Below are positions 33,083 through 45,120 of a stretch of 64,000 nt of DNA, in pieces; position 1 is the first letter of the stretch, and the number at the start of each line of letters is the position of its first letter. The DNA lies in contig NC_067495.1 in NCBI RefSeq assembly GCF_947179515.1, positions 25,772,924 to 25,836,923 of the forward strand, written 5' to 3'. Below the pieces are notes generated by a model. That model was not told the origin of the DNA and did no database searches. It was given only the letters and a program-made list of their open reading frames with translations. The DNA is from Apodemus sylvaticus (Eukaryota > Chordata > Mammalia > Rodentia > Muridae). Position numbers and translations under genes: made by a program.

Positions 33083-33741
33083 GGCTCCATGGGATGTACC
33101 AGTGTGGATAATCTGTTGGACCACAGGGATCCATAACTAATCTCATGGGCTCTTTCAACTTCCCTACCCTACTCTAGGACCCATGTATCATGAAGAAAGT
33201 TGTTGGAAACCACTCCCTTACCAGGGTCAAGTTAAGAGGTGCCAAACAGCCTAACAAAAATCCAGAATTCTTCCTTCGGAGCTGGGTATCACCTCATCTT
33301 TTTTTTTTCTGTTCCCTTTCTTCTGATCATCAAACTTGTTGGGGGTTCTCTGATCTTTCCAATACATTGGTGGATCTTTCAGTCCCTTCTTTTTGGTTTC
33401 CCTTCTGTAAAGAGGGGGGTGTCTTTATTTCTCTACTCTCTTATCTCCTCTCACTGCTGTTTCTTTCAGAGCTCACTCTCTGACAGCACAGCAGACTTTT
33501 CCTACTATGTTAGTTATCATACTCTCTATAGTGCTTCACATAAATTGACAGTGTCTTCTTTTGGCAATTAGAACATCTATCCCATAATACAAAAGTAACA
33601 TATGCTTGATGCAACAGATGAAGAGTGACTGGTGTGAAGGAAGGAAGGAATGAACGAATGAGACAAAAACTACAACATTAAAAATAAAGATCATGGGAAA
33701 CCCAGGCAATTTAAGCATAAAGGAAAATACTAAGAATCACT

Positions 33742-33965
33742 TGCTCCAGGTGTGGCAGTCCATGCCCATGATCTAGTACTAGGGAGGATAGATATGATAT
33801 TGAGAGTTCGAGGCCAGCCTGGCTGTTATAGTGAGAACTTGCGTCACAAAACCCAAACCAAGGCTAACGAGATGACTCAGTGGGTAAAAACACTTGCAGT
33901 GTCACCCTGACTATTTTAGTTCAATCCCTGGGTCTCCACACAATTGCTACTTGGAACATCCCTGT
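33742..33965 (+). repeat. B1 followed by B3-type SINE
   Basis: B1-like 33742-33860 (GAGTTCGAGGCCAGCCTGGC), then B3-like sequence from 33862 (CGAGATGACTCAGTGGGTAA). Both are diverged. Confidence 0.7.
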
Positions 33966-34141
33966 CTCCTCCCTATCACTCCCCTCTGTCTAATATGCCT
34001 CCTTAGCATGGTAAGCAGAAGATCATTTTCATAAATAAGATAAAAAAACATCTAAGAAAACCCCAATGAACTGCAGCAGTCTTTATATTTGGTGTCAATA
34101 TTCCCACTTTTGTTTTATACCGGTAAATCATGAATGTAATA

Positions 34142-34144
<3 letters not shown>

Positions 34145-34199
<55 letters not shown>
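34145..34199 (+). repeat. (CT)n microsatellite
   Basis: About 27 CT units. Confidence 0.97.
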
Positions 34200-34202
<3 letters not shown>

Positions 34203-34654
34203 TAAAACCAAATGGAGTTTTGTTGGAGATATTATTGTATAACTGTTCCCTAGGAAGCTGTTAGAATGGAGTATAGGGTGGCTAGTAAAGAATGACCTTG
34301 GATACCTACGGGTAGAGGGAAAAGGAGGATTGGGTAGAGCAGAGATCCTCGATGGTGGCATGTTGACATAGTGGGTGGGGTAGTACTGTGTGGCCAAGGC
34401 TGTCAGCACACTATAAGGTGCTTAGCAGCATCTTTGGTCTCTCTCCTCTAGATGCCAGCAGCAACCCTCCACTTCAAACCCACTCATGCAGCAAGAAGGG
34501 TTGACATTGGATAGGAGCCTTACAGTTAGTTAGTGGACCTTGTGTCAATCTCAGGAGACTGAACAGTTTCTCTGGGCTATACACAGCAGGACTGAGGTGA
34601 CAGGGCCTTTTTTCTTCTCAGAATGGACCAGTCATTGGATCCAAAGTCCTGGAA

Positions 34655-35142
34655 AGGGGTTCTCTAGAGTCACAGAACTTATGGAATGAATCTACCCACC
34701 TCTCTCTATAAAGGGAACTGATTGGAATGACTCACAGGCTGCAGTCCAATTAATCCAACAACGGCTAGCTATGAATGAACCATCCCAGAATCTAGTAGTT
34801 CCTCAGGCACGTGAGTCTGGATTTCTCAGCTGGTCTTCTGCTTAATCTGGCTGGGATCCTGAAAATGAAGGCTTTAATGCCAGCGAAGGAATGGATATGC
34901 TGGCAAAGTAAGGTGAAGAATAACCACCCACCCTTCTTCCACTGTCCTTATATAGGCTTCCAGCAGAAGGTATGGGCCAGATTAAAGGAAAGCCTCAAGA
35001 TCTGGATTAAAAGCCCTTCAAGACTCAGATCAAAAGCCTGTGTCTTCCAGCCTCAAGATCCGGATCACCGGTGTACCCTCCAATTCTGGAGTGTAGTTCA
35101 TCCTAGATAGAGTCAAGTTGACAGCTGAGAATAGCCATCACA
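34655..35142 (-). repeat. Solo-LTR-like element, same family as 4410 and 61237
   Basis: GGTTCTCTAGAGTCACAGAAC, TCCTTATATAGGCTTCCAGC, GTCAAGTTGACAGC and an end AATAGCCATCACA. The TGTATTAG start is degraded. Confidence 0.7.
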
Positions 35143-35673
35143 GGTGTGATGTGGAAAGGAGTGGATCTGTGCTAGCGGAGCTTTTTGAGGACAGGTTAGT
35201 GTTTGCAACATGGGACACTCTAAGATTGTGAACTTACCTCTTACCGTCTGCCACTCATTGATAAGATTCCTGAGAACTGGACCACATATTATTTGATTTT
35301 ACACTATCAAAATCTATTATACTATGTGGGAGTAAGTTGTGGTGAAACGAAATAGGAAAATAAAACCGGATGGTACTTATGGTGGTTATTTGGATATTTA
35401 CAAATGTAAATTCTACAATAAAAAGCTTAATTTTCATTTTACAGAGACGTGGGGAACTCTTAAGAGACTAACTCATGTTCACATTGTTATTTTAATGTAT
35501 GGATTCTTTTTAAAGCAACAACAACTATAACTTGGTATCAAGCTGATCTTCAGAAATGACCTGACATGGAAGTATTAGTAATCCGAAAAGAGCGTTAGAA
35601 AATATGTAGTGGAAGAGAATCTCTGATATGCATCTCAGAATTCCAACATCAAAAATTGTATTTTCATTATTTT
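35143..35673. other. Intergenic unique sequence
   Basis: AT-rich. No repeat or coding signal recognised. Confidence 0.45.
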
Positions 35674-35976
35674 TTTCGAGGCATGGTCACACTATGTAGT
35701 GCTGGCTGTCCTGGAACTCACTATGTCAAATAGGCTGACCTCCAATTAAGATATCTGCCTGCGTCTGCCTCTCTGCCTCTCTGCCTCTCTGCCTCTCTGC
35801 CTCTCTGCCTCTCTGCCTCTCTGCCTCTCTGCCTCTGCCTCTCTGCCTCTCTGCCTCTCTGCCTCTCTGCCTCTCTGCCTCTCTGCCTCTGCCTCTACCT
35901 CTGCCTCTCTGTCTCTCTGCCTCTGCCTCTGCCTCTCTGCCTCTCAAATGCTGGTGTATTAAAGACATGTGCCAGT
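35674..35976 (-). mobile_element. B1 SINE carrying an internal octamer expansion
   Basis: Antisense B1 arms (GTGCTGGCTGTCCTGGAACTC on the left, AAATGCTGGTGTATTAAAG on the right) flank a tandem array at 35765-35945. There the normal TCTGCCTCTGCCT segment has expanded into repeated CTGCCTCT octamers with some CTGCCT hexamers. The minus-strand frame rich in E, R, Q and A is an artefact. Confidence 0.9.
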
Positions 35977-36185
35977 ATTTTATATTTATTCATTTCTTGA
36001 GCTATTATTTTATCAGTTATTTGAGAATTTCATGTAGTACATTTTGATGAAAATTTGCATTTCATTATTTCTTTGCCAATTTTAAATAGTTTTATTTAAG
36101 AAATCATAATTGTATTTTTCACTAAGGATACAGTGTTTATAAAGTCCAGTGTTATCTCTTCTCCCTGTGAACATGAAAATTATAT

Positions 36186-36595
36186 GTGCATGTCAATTTG
36201 ACAGATGCTAGAATCATTTGGAAAGAGGGAAACTCAATTATGAAAGTGTTCCCAACCAGATTGGCCTATGAGCTAGCAAGCAAGCCTGTGGTACATTTTC
36301 TTGATTGATAATTAGTGTGGGAGGGCCCAGCTTGCTGTGAGCGATGCCACCTTGACTGGTGGTCCTAGGTACTATAAAAAGCAGGCTAATCAAGCCAGTG
36401 AGTAGCACCCCTCCATGGACACTGTATCAGGTCTTGATCTCAGGTCGATTGTTGACCTGTTTGAATTCCTGCCCTGATTTCCATCAGCAATGGAGTGTGA
36501 CCTAAGCGTTGTAAGCTGATAAACCTTTTCCTCCTCAGGTTGTTTACAATTATGGTGTTTTATCAACAGCAATAGAAACCTTAACTGGGCAAGAC
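36186..36595. repeat. LTR-like rodent repeat
   Basis: TGTCAATTTGACAGATGC, GATTGATAATTAGTGTGGG and an end CTTAACTGGGCAAGACA. Same family as 6518 and (opposite strand) 40997. Confidence 0.7.
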
Positions 36596-36854
36596 ATTAC
36601 CCATTTTATACAGCAGAGGGCATAGTTGTACATGATTATTTGTAGATAAACCCCGTCCTTGTAAAATTGAAACAAGTATATTAATTTGTCTTCCCCTGTG
36701 GTACCATATGTCACAGGTAAATGATTCTAACTACATCTGCAATTCAGTAACATATTGTCTCTAGATGGTATTACATTAATGTGTTTCCAACTCCATTTTT
36801 TCAAGTTACTACATCTTCAACAGCATCAGAATTGGGTGCAAATTATTCTCTAGC

Positions 36855-36937
36855 AGTTTTTTTTTTTCCTGGTTTTTCGAGACAGGGTTTTGCTGTGTAG
36901 CCCTGGATGTCCTGGCTGCACTACTTCTGCCCGGCTG
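36855..36937 (-). repeat. B1 SINE, internally deleted
   Basis: TTTTTCGAGACAGGGTTTTG ... GGATGTCCTGGCTGCAC runs directly into CTGCCCGGCTG, so the middle of the B1 is missing. Confidence 0.8.
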
Positions 36938-36999
36938 TATTCTCTAGCAGTTAATTTCCACTGACTATTGTTTGAGCTGCAGAATAAGGGTCTTGTAGA

Positions 37000-39110
37000 G
37001 CAGTTAAGAAAACATAGTATGCTTTCTGCCCTCACAAGATGCTTTATCACGACAGAGGTATAGCCCATCTCCACGGTACTGGACAGTGTATAAGATGTCT
37101 TAGAGATTAAGAAAAGATCAGCTTAACAACACTCCTTCCTCGCTGTTAGAGTTTTCTAGGCATGGATATTTTATATCTTGAACTTGCCTTGTGTAACAGA
37201 TGAACTGGTCTAGGTTTATCTTCGAATTCTCTGGGTTACATCTTTCTCAGAACTTCTATTTTCATCTGTTAGTCGGGGATCAGTGGTGACTGTGGGGTTC
37301 TCTTTGCAGGTGAGAGCTGTGTGTTTACAAGGCATAGGTGTCCACTCCTCAGAAGTGTGGCCTGTCATCTGTGCCACAGACCAGAGTAACTGAAGCAATA
37401 GCAGCCATTGTGATGCAACTGTAGAAGATCAGATTTTCTGTCCTCCCCACGCACAAAGGTTTGAGCTTAATGAATATCTGAGTTGCCCTGCAAAGATTTT
37501 ATTTGAGTGAATTTCTGAGTTCTTGGGCAATTCAGAGAAGTCTCTAAGTGAATTCAGAACTCTGCTAGCCTGCTGAGGAGGGCCTTTGGTAACATTACAA
37601 AACACTTTCACCTTTACAGCAGGTCATTGCTCAAAAACATTTTGTGCTTTACTCTAGATATGTTTTTTGATGCCATATTGGATAATTTATTCAAAACTAT
37701 AAAAGGACCAAATGGCTCTATGTGTGAAGATAGTTATTTAGGTATCGTTTATGGTCAATTAGTTAAATTTGAATTTAACGTGTTGAGGAATGTGGGTTAT
37801 TGGGCATCCATGGAAATAAAATTTTATAAATATTATATAGGTATGTGTAAAGGGAGTGAAGTAAGTGGAGTGAAAACAGAATGGAGTATAATTGTGTTAA
37901 TGGTTATGTTGAGATCGAGAGCAATGTGTGGCTGGGCAAAGATGGCAGGAAGAATGGAGTGGCAGTGATTCCTAATATGTCATTCCAGGGAGCTAGAAAT
38001 AGATCTCTGTGTCTCTCTGTATTCTTCCTTCCCTTTTGAAGTCTCCTCATTGTTATAGTTGTGGTCCTGAAAAAGAGGCTTCTAAAGAGCTTTTCATGTT
38101 TGGTTTCAAATCTAGTAATGCTCAATTTATCCAATACGCTAGGGAAGAAGTCGTGTATTTATTTAATAGCTTATGAATCTAGTTTTCCTTATATGCCTAT
38201 GACGCTTGCTCCTCTCAACATGCACGCACGCACAAACCTAAAACTGTTTTGACTAGAAATCTTTCCAAAATGTAACATTTCCTTTCACTTTATCACTCAC
38301 GGTTTCTGGAGCACTTCTTACTTATTCTTTTCCTTGTATCTGAGGCTTACCAAGATAAATGTCACTCTCTCTCTGAAACAATGCTATCATGATTTCCCTA
38401 TGGGAAATTCGACTCTAGGCTGCTTCTGAATGCACTGATCAAATGTTTTTTGATGTTCAATTGTTTGATTTTTTTTTTTTTTGTTTTTCTGCAGATTTCA
38501 TGTTTGGTTGTTGGTGGTCTTTTTCTCTCTTATACTCCCTTTTGTCAGGTGCTGTTTTCATGGCTGCTGGTGTCTCAGCTTTTGGCAACCTTCTTTCATA
38601 ATTTCTCCAGCACTTTGCTACTTGTAAGGTGCTTTGGGAGAAGACACATGACTGTGTTTACTAGAATTCTACCCAGAAACCTCGATGGTTGTGTTGTGTT
38701 TTGGGGGCATCTTGCTGCTGGAGAGATGTCTGTCTAGCTTTTTCTGCAGGGACATTTTGCTTACTTTTCAACTGTTGGCTCTTTGTGGTATAGGTCGAGG
38801 TCTCAGGAAGACCTCTGTGCACGAGGGACATGCTGCTGCCAGTAAAATAGAAAGGCCGGCTTACTGAATCCAAGCATTGCCCTAGTAAATCTAGTCAACC
38901 CCAAGAAATCAATGCAAACTGAAAGCAAGAGGCCAGGAATCAATAGCTATAAAAATGTTCGCAGTGCCTCTCGCCCTTCTCTTTCCATGGCACTCCACCC
39001 TCACCGTTCACCCTCATCTGCTTTACCTCCTGTTGAGAAAGGAGCAATGCAACAAGGCAAATCAGAACTTCTATGGGGTAACGCAGAGAAGAGTATTTTA
39101 TGCGATTTAA
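37000..39110. other. Intergenic unique sequence
   Basis: Over 2 kb without a recognised repeat. Several short open frames (for example 37627-37968 plus) lack any supporting feature. Confidence 0.4.
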
Positions 39111-39121
39111 GAATCTTTTTC

Positions 39122-39310
39122 TTTAGAGGCTAGGGATATAACTCATTTGATGGAGTGTTTGTCTAGAATTCATGGAGCCTTGGATTCCACCCAGTGCTGT
39201 ATAAACTGAGTGTGGAAATCCTTGCCTGCGATCCCAATACTCGCAGGGTGGATATGGGAAGGCTCTGAGTTTGAGGGTCTCCTCAGCTATCTGAGATCCT
39301 GTCTAAAATA
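39122..39310 (+). repeat. B4/ID-B1-type SINE, diverged
   Basis: GGGATATAACTCATTTGATGG (ID-like head), GATTCCACCCAGTGCTG and GAGATCCTGTCTAAAATAAAG. Confidence 0.7.
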
Positions 39311-39510
39311 AAGCAAATCTTTTCCTTTATATAAGCAAAGCATGCTACATAATGTGAAACATGCACAGCATATCTTGGTCATAGAAAGAAAGTTGCTAGG
39401 GGTAAGGCTTAGACAGAGTGCTTACTGCTTAAGCATGCCTGTGTGTCTTCAAATCTCCAACACCTAATTAAAAAAAATGTCTTTGGCTTCTATGCATGGA
39501 TATGCCTGTA

Positions 39511-39511
39511 C

Positions 39512-39604
<93 letters not shown>

Positions 39605-39608
39605 AGGG
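39511..39608 (+). repeat. (CA)n(GA)n microsatellite
   Basis: CA tract to about 39551, then GA to about 39598, then GGGA units. Confidence 0.97.
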
Positions 39609-39609
39609 A

Positions 39610-40610
39610 ATTTTTTGTTCAATGTGATAGAAATGATCATCAGTACTTAAGAAATAATTGAAGGCTACAGTCACAAATATCTAAAATATCTTATTGTCAC
39701 CTGAATAAAGAACATATGGGAAACTGGTAAACTTAGTGAATTCTGGTATATTCCTAGTGTCAAGGATAACTTTGAAGAAAATCATGTAACATTTTGGAAT
39801 AAATTCCAACACAGTATTGAAAGCTCTGAAACCATTCCAAATCACATTTTTCATCGAAGTAAAAATTTATGTTTTCTTTGGGATCTCAGTTATGTCATAT
39901 GATGTTTTGCTGAAGCAGACACAGATGAAAGGAGGTTTTGCTAAAGCAGACGAGAAAGAATACTAAAGCAGACAGATGAAAGTATGCATGATGTTTAGAA
40001 ATAATGTAAGTATAACCTCTCAGACAGTGGGATGAGGCTCTGACATTGGTTAGCCTTGTGTTGTGCTGATGCCCTTAGCTAGGCATAACTTTGTAGAGAG
40101 TAACTCACCAAAGAACTTCTGATATTCCTGCAGCTTTTTGCTGCTTCTGCAGACTTGGGACAATTAGCTGAGCCTCATGATATTTTCTGGATAGAACTGC
40201 CATTGCTGGTTTGTGAGTGGTGATTGCTGAGTGGAATAGACTGCTGAATAGCCCCAAAGAACTATTTTTAAACAGGCCCACAACCCCCATTTCCTATTAA
40301 CCTTTCTTTTCTACTATCTTTGGTGGATGGTAGGCTAGAAGAGAGGGTGAAGCATTGAAGAACGCTTATTAAAGTAGAAAAATCAAGATCAACATTTTAT
40401 ATAATGATTAAAACATTCTCATTATATTTTGTAGCATTGTAAACAATTCCAAAATAACTGTTATTTTCTATAGTTTTTGCGTATTTTCTGTTGAGAATAT
40501 TAATGGGAGACAAGATAGCCCAAAAGTTAAGAATTAGCATACTTTCTTTTCTGGCTGAAGGGTGCTGTAAACCTACATGTAATTAACACTGTACAGATTG
40601 AGCAGATTGC
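39610..40610. other. Intergenic unique sequence
   Basis: AT-rich. It contains a small imperfect internal repeat of GAAGCAGACA/AAAGCAGAC type at 39911-39975. Nothing else recognised. Confidence 0.4.
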
Positions 40611-40618
40611 ATTTCAGA

Positions 40619-40708
40619 ATACACACACACACACACACACACATACACACACACCACTACCACCACCACCACCACCACCACCACCACCACCACCACCAAC
40701 AACAACAA
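40619..40708 (+). repeat. (CA)n(CAC)n(CAA)n compound repeat
   Basis: A dinucleotide tract, then CCA/CAC triplets, then CAA triplets. Confidence 0.95.
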
Positions 40709-40996
40709 TTAATGAAAACAGAGGGCATGGAATTGAAAGGGAGCAAGGAAGAGTTGGAGGAAGGAACAAGAAAGGAGAAATAATGTTATATATTAAATTA
40801 TATATTATAATTTCAAAAAAGAAAAAGTAAAGTTTTTGTTGTAACTAATTATAAAGCAAAATTTGAACCTTTTCTATGTATGTGCCTTTCTCTAGTCATA
40901 ATACTATGTAACTATGCACATTTTAATAAGCATATTACTTCAAGATAATTCACATGCTATGCAATTCACTCGCATAAAAGATCAGTGCTTTATAGT

Positions 40997-41395
40997 TGTC
41001 TTAGTCAGGGTTTCTATTCCTGCACAAACACCATGACCAAGAAGCAAGTTGGCGAGCAAAGGGTTTATTGAGCTTACACTTCCACATTGCAGTTCATCAC
41101 TAAAGGAAGTCAGGACTGGAACTCAAGCAGGTCAGGAAGCAGGAGCTGATGCAGAGACCGTGGAGGGATGTTTCTTACCGGCTTGCTTCCCCTGGCTTGC
41201 TCAGCCTGCTCTCTTATAGAACCCAAGAATACCAGCCCAGAGATGGCACCACCCACAATGTGTCCTCCCCTCTTGATCACTAATTGAGAAAATGCCCCAC
41301 AGCTGGATCTCATGGAGGCACTTCCCCAACTAAAGCTCCCTTCTCTGTGATAACTCCATGCTGTGTCAAGTTGACACACAAAACTAGCCAGTACA
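40997..41395. mobile_element. Solo-LTR-like element with 5-bp target duplication
   Basis: The element runs TGTCTTAGTCAGGGTTTCTA ... ACTAGCCAGTACA (TG...CA, 399 bp) and is flanked by a perfect ATAGT at 40992-40996 and 41396-41400. The 5-bp duplication and the ends are those of an LTR element. Confidence 0.82.
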
Positions 41396-41523
41396 ATAGT
41401 GTTATCACAGAATTATACAACCACCAGCAAAATAGATGTTATAACATGTTCATTAATTACCCTCTGAAGAAACCCTATACCTATTTTCAGTCATTCTTCA
41501 TTTCTTATTTTTTAAAAGATTTA

Positions 41524-41547
41524 GTGTGTGTGTGTGTGTGTGTGTGT
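41524..41547 (+). repeat. (TG)n microsatellite
   Basis: 12 TG units. Confidence 0.95.
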
Positions 41548-41599
41548 TGGATTCCCCAGATGTGGAGTTACAGGTGTTTCTGAGCTGCCCAAAGTGAAT

Positions 41600-42430
41600 G
41601 ATGGAAACTGTTCTGCAATCCTTTGCAAAAGCAGTATACTTCCTTAATCAATAGGCCCCTTCCTTCATCTCCTTTCAACCCTCCTCACAGTAGAGAGTTT
41701 TAGCTATAAGTTTGCCTGTTTTGGACATTTCTACAAAATGTGGTCTTTTCTGTCTGACTTCTTTCACTCAACAGAATGTTTTTGACATTTGCCCATGTTG
41801 TAGTACTCATAGCATTTCATTTCTTAATCTTGCAGAATAATATTACATTTTAAGTATATAGCATACTCTTTCCATTCACTGGTTAATGGCCCTTCTACAC
41901 TTTAGCCATTATGAACACTGCAAACATTTTTCAAGCATTTGTTTTCAAAGAATATCAGTTCTTCATTCATTTGATCATATACTTTGAAGCAGATTTACTG
42001 GGTTATATAGTAACTTTATGTTTAATCTTTTCAGACAATTGCATACACTGACATTTTAAATTTCATCAACCTGGTATGAATATTCATATTTCTCTACATC
42101 CTCACCATCATGAGTTATTGTCTGTCTTTTTGGTTGTAAGCACCCTAGTAGAAGTGGCATATTATTTTAGTCGTAAATGCACATTATTTTAAAGCAATGT
42201 TTTTGACATATATTTATTTCAATGTTACTCTCTGTCTTTCAAAATCTACATTTAAAGTGGTTGCAAAATATTCCTTCAATTAGCTATATAATAATTTTCT
42301 TGGATATTTTTGTATCTAGGGGCATTTAAATTGTTTCCAAGTTTTTACCATTATAAATAGATTTTCTTATTCTGTATATAGGATTGATATTTGTATTGTT
42401 CCATTCAACTATATTCCAAATCAACGTGAT
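41600..42430 (-). repeat. Ancient L1 ORF2/3' fragments, antisense
   Basis: GTTTTTGACATTTGCCCATG, CCATTCACTGGTTAATGGCC, TAGCCATTATGAACACTGC and CTCACCATCATGAGTTATTG follow the order of an antisense L1 ORF2 end in heavily diverged form. Confidence 0.7.
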
Positions 42431-42978
42431 GTCTTTTAAAATTATTTTGTCTTTATTTATTAGTATGTATATTTACTGAGCAATTTCTATAGCACGGGAA
42501 GTATTTTTTAATCCATAAAGGAAGAATAAAGGAATACTTAACTGAGAAAATTTGTAGAGAAGCTGAATTTATTATCAAAGATTTAAATGGACAAAAGCTA
42601 CCAAGTAGTCAACAATGAACTTGATCCCGTCTTTGTACAGAGACGAAAAGCTTTCTCACCTTTACTTGAAGGAATCTGAGTAAGTTTTCTGGTATACTTA
42701 AATTTAGAGGAAGGTGTGTGTGATGTGTGAGATTTTTTTTTTTTGTTGTTGAGACAAGGCCATGCTGATCTTCAAATCACTTTGTATTGAGGATGGCTTT
42801 GGATTCCTTCTAGTGCCTATACCTCCTGAGATAGCAGACAGATACACCCGATGACGAATATATACATTTGTGTACAATTTGTGTGTATGTGTGCTCATGA
42901 GTGTGAGTACCTGTGTGTTTTGGAGTGTGAATGCCTATGCATACACATGTGAATGGAGGCCAGAATACAAGCTTGAGG

Positions 42979-42979
42979 C

Positions 42980-43013
<34 letters not shown>

Positions 43014-43225
43014 GTCATCTGTCTCTCACTGGTCTGGGGTTTGCTGATTCCGCTAGGCTAGTTGGCCAGTGAGTCTCAGGGATCTGCTTGTTTTCACTTC
43101 CCTGGTGCAGAGATCAAAAGTGTGTTGTCACCACTCCTGCTTTCATAATGCAGGTTCTTGAAGTTGTATCCAGATTCTCAGGTTTGCAAGGCAAGCACTT
43201 TACCAACTGACATACCTACCCAGCC
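42979..43225 (-). repeat. (ATCT)n followed by old rodent SINE-like repeat
   Basis: ATCT units at 42979-43013, then CACTGGTCTGGGGTTTGCTG ... GGCAAGCACTTTACCAACTGA, the family also seen at 1003 and 16335. Confidence 0.65.
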
Positions 43226-43229
43226 TACT

Positions 43230-44290
43230 TCAATACTTTTATTGTCTATAAAACAAGGAATATGAACAAAAGGAAGGAAAGAACTTCCTTTCCCCGAGCC
43301 CCAAATCCTCATAGGCATCCCTTCTTGAGCCTTTTTGGATCACGTCCAGGTGCTAACTGCCTCTGATGGTTAAGCCTGAGGAAAACCACGTACAGGAAGT
43401 TCTAAAACATGCCATGCAAGCTCTGCAGGAAATCCTCTCAGAGAATAGCAATGCTTTCTATTGCCTTTGGTCTTCTTGTTAGTTTAAATACATGTAAGAG
43501 CAAAACCCATCCAAATACAAGGAAGAAAATTTCAGTGGGTTATTCCATTGATTTCAGAAAATAGATCAGAGTGACAGTAATTCCTTATGCATTAATTAGA
43601 CAGCTTGCAGGGTGCATTTGTCTCCTAGTTTCAATAATTTCCTCAAGTTTTACTCTACTTCTTTGTATGAAAAGATGTGCCTCCAAAGTAGGTTGTTTGT
43701 CATAAAAGGAACTCTTCTGCCCCCTCCCCCACCAAGTATAAGTTAAAAAAAAGGCCTTTAAAAAGCTTTGGATATCAAACTGTGAATCCAGGCATACTTC
43801 TACACACTTTCATACATTTATTGGGTATCTACTATGCATAAGGCAAGATATCAAGTCTGTAGATTCAACTACAAGGGATTGGATGCTAAAGAGAAAGAAG
43901 TCTACTCTTGAGGCAGAACAGAAAATTAGGCTTTGCCTAAAGATTGTCAAACTGAACATTTATCTAGAACTCAGTTTTGTTTTAATTTTCCTTTTAGAAT
44001 GTGGAGCTAATCCCTAATCCAAAAAGAGGCTGGGAGGGTCCAGGGGTGGGTACTGGATAGTTGAGGGAAGTGTGCGGAACTGAAGTTTAAGTGAAACTGT
44101 GCTGTATTGAAGCCCCAGAAGAAGAGAAGATTTATCTCACTTGGCCATTTTGCTGTGGTCCCTGATTGGTGATAGGCATGTATTTGCAGAGCTGTCTTCC
44201 TTTGGAAATTCCTTATGTTTTATTAGAAAAATACAAGTAACATAGTCCTATACCCAGATATTAGGCACGGTTGGTAAGGGGCATGGGGAT
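43230..44290. other. Intergenic unique sequence
   Basis: No repeat or exon-like signal recognised. Confidence 0.4.
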
Positions 44291-44538
<248 letters not shown>

Positions 44539-44929
44539 TTTTCACAGTTTCCCTGGCTGGTGCTTATGCACTGTCAGGTGTCAGGTTTGGGCATCTTTAT
44601 ACCACCGTCTTGTGTTGAATGTTTGGGCCTGGCCCTTCAGAACATGGGAATCCGTTGGGGGAATGTCAATGATGTACAAGCCCTAATGACTGAGATCCTG
44701 TCCTTCAGTGGAACTTGACATCCATTCCCAAGCTTCCTGGGAGAGTTCAGGGCAGTTACACAGAGATCATCTGGCTTACAGTCTTTCCATCTCACTAGCA
44801 AGGCTGCAAAGGAAGAAATGTTGATAGTTTGAATGCCAGAAGCAGATCACTCAACAGAGTTCAGGCTTGAGAGGACAGTTACGTGGGGACTGTTATTAAT
44901 ACAAAGCCAACTTGAGCAGTTTCTCTGAG

Positions 44930-45120
44930 CTGATTCCAGCTCGGTTAATAGAGTGCTTGCCTAGCATGTGAGAAGCCCTGGATTCAACCCCAGCACCATA
45001 TAAACCGGGTCTAGTGACCCACACCTTTCAATCCCAACACTCAGAAGGATCAGAAGTTCAAGGCTAACCTTTCTTTAAAAGAAAATTCATTATTAGCCTG
45101 GAATATGGAAGACCTTATCT
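44930..45120 (+). repeat. B4/ID-B1-type SINE
   Basis: GGTTAATAGAGTGCTTGCCTAG (ID head), GCCCTGGATTCAACCCCAGC and a diverged B1 body. Confidence 0.82.

Noticed and set aside
35726..35968. 80-codon minus-strand frame rich in repeated REAERQRG
   Set aside because: It is generated by the octamer expansion inside a B1 and has no gene signals.
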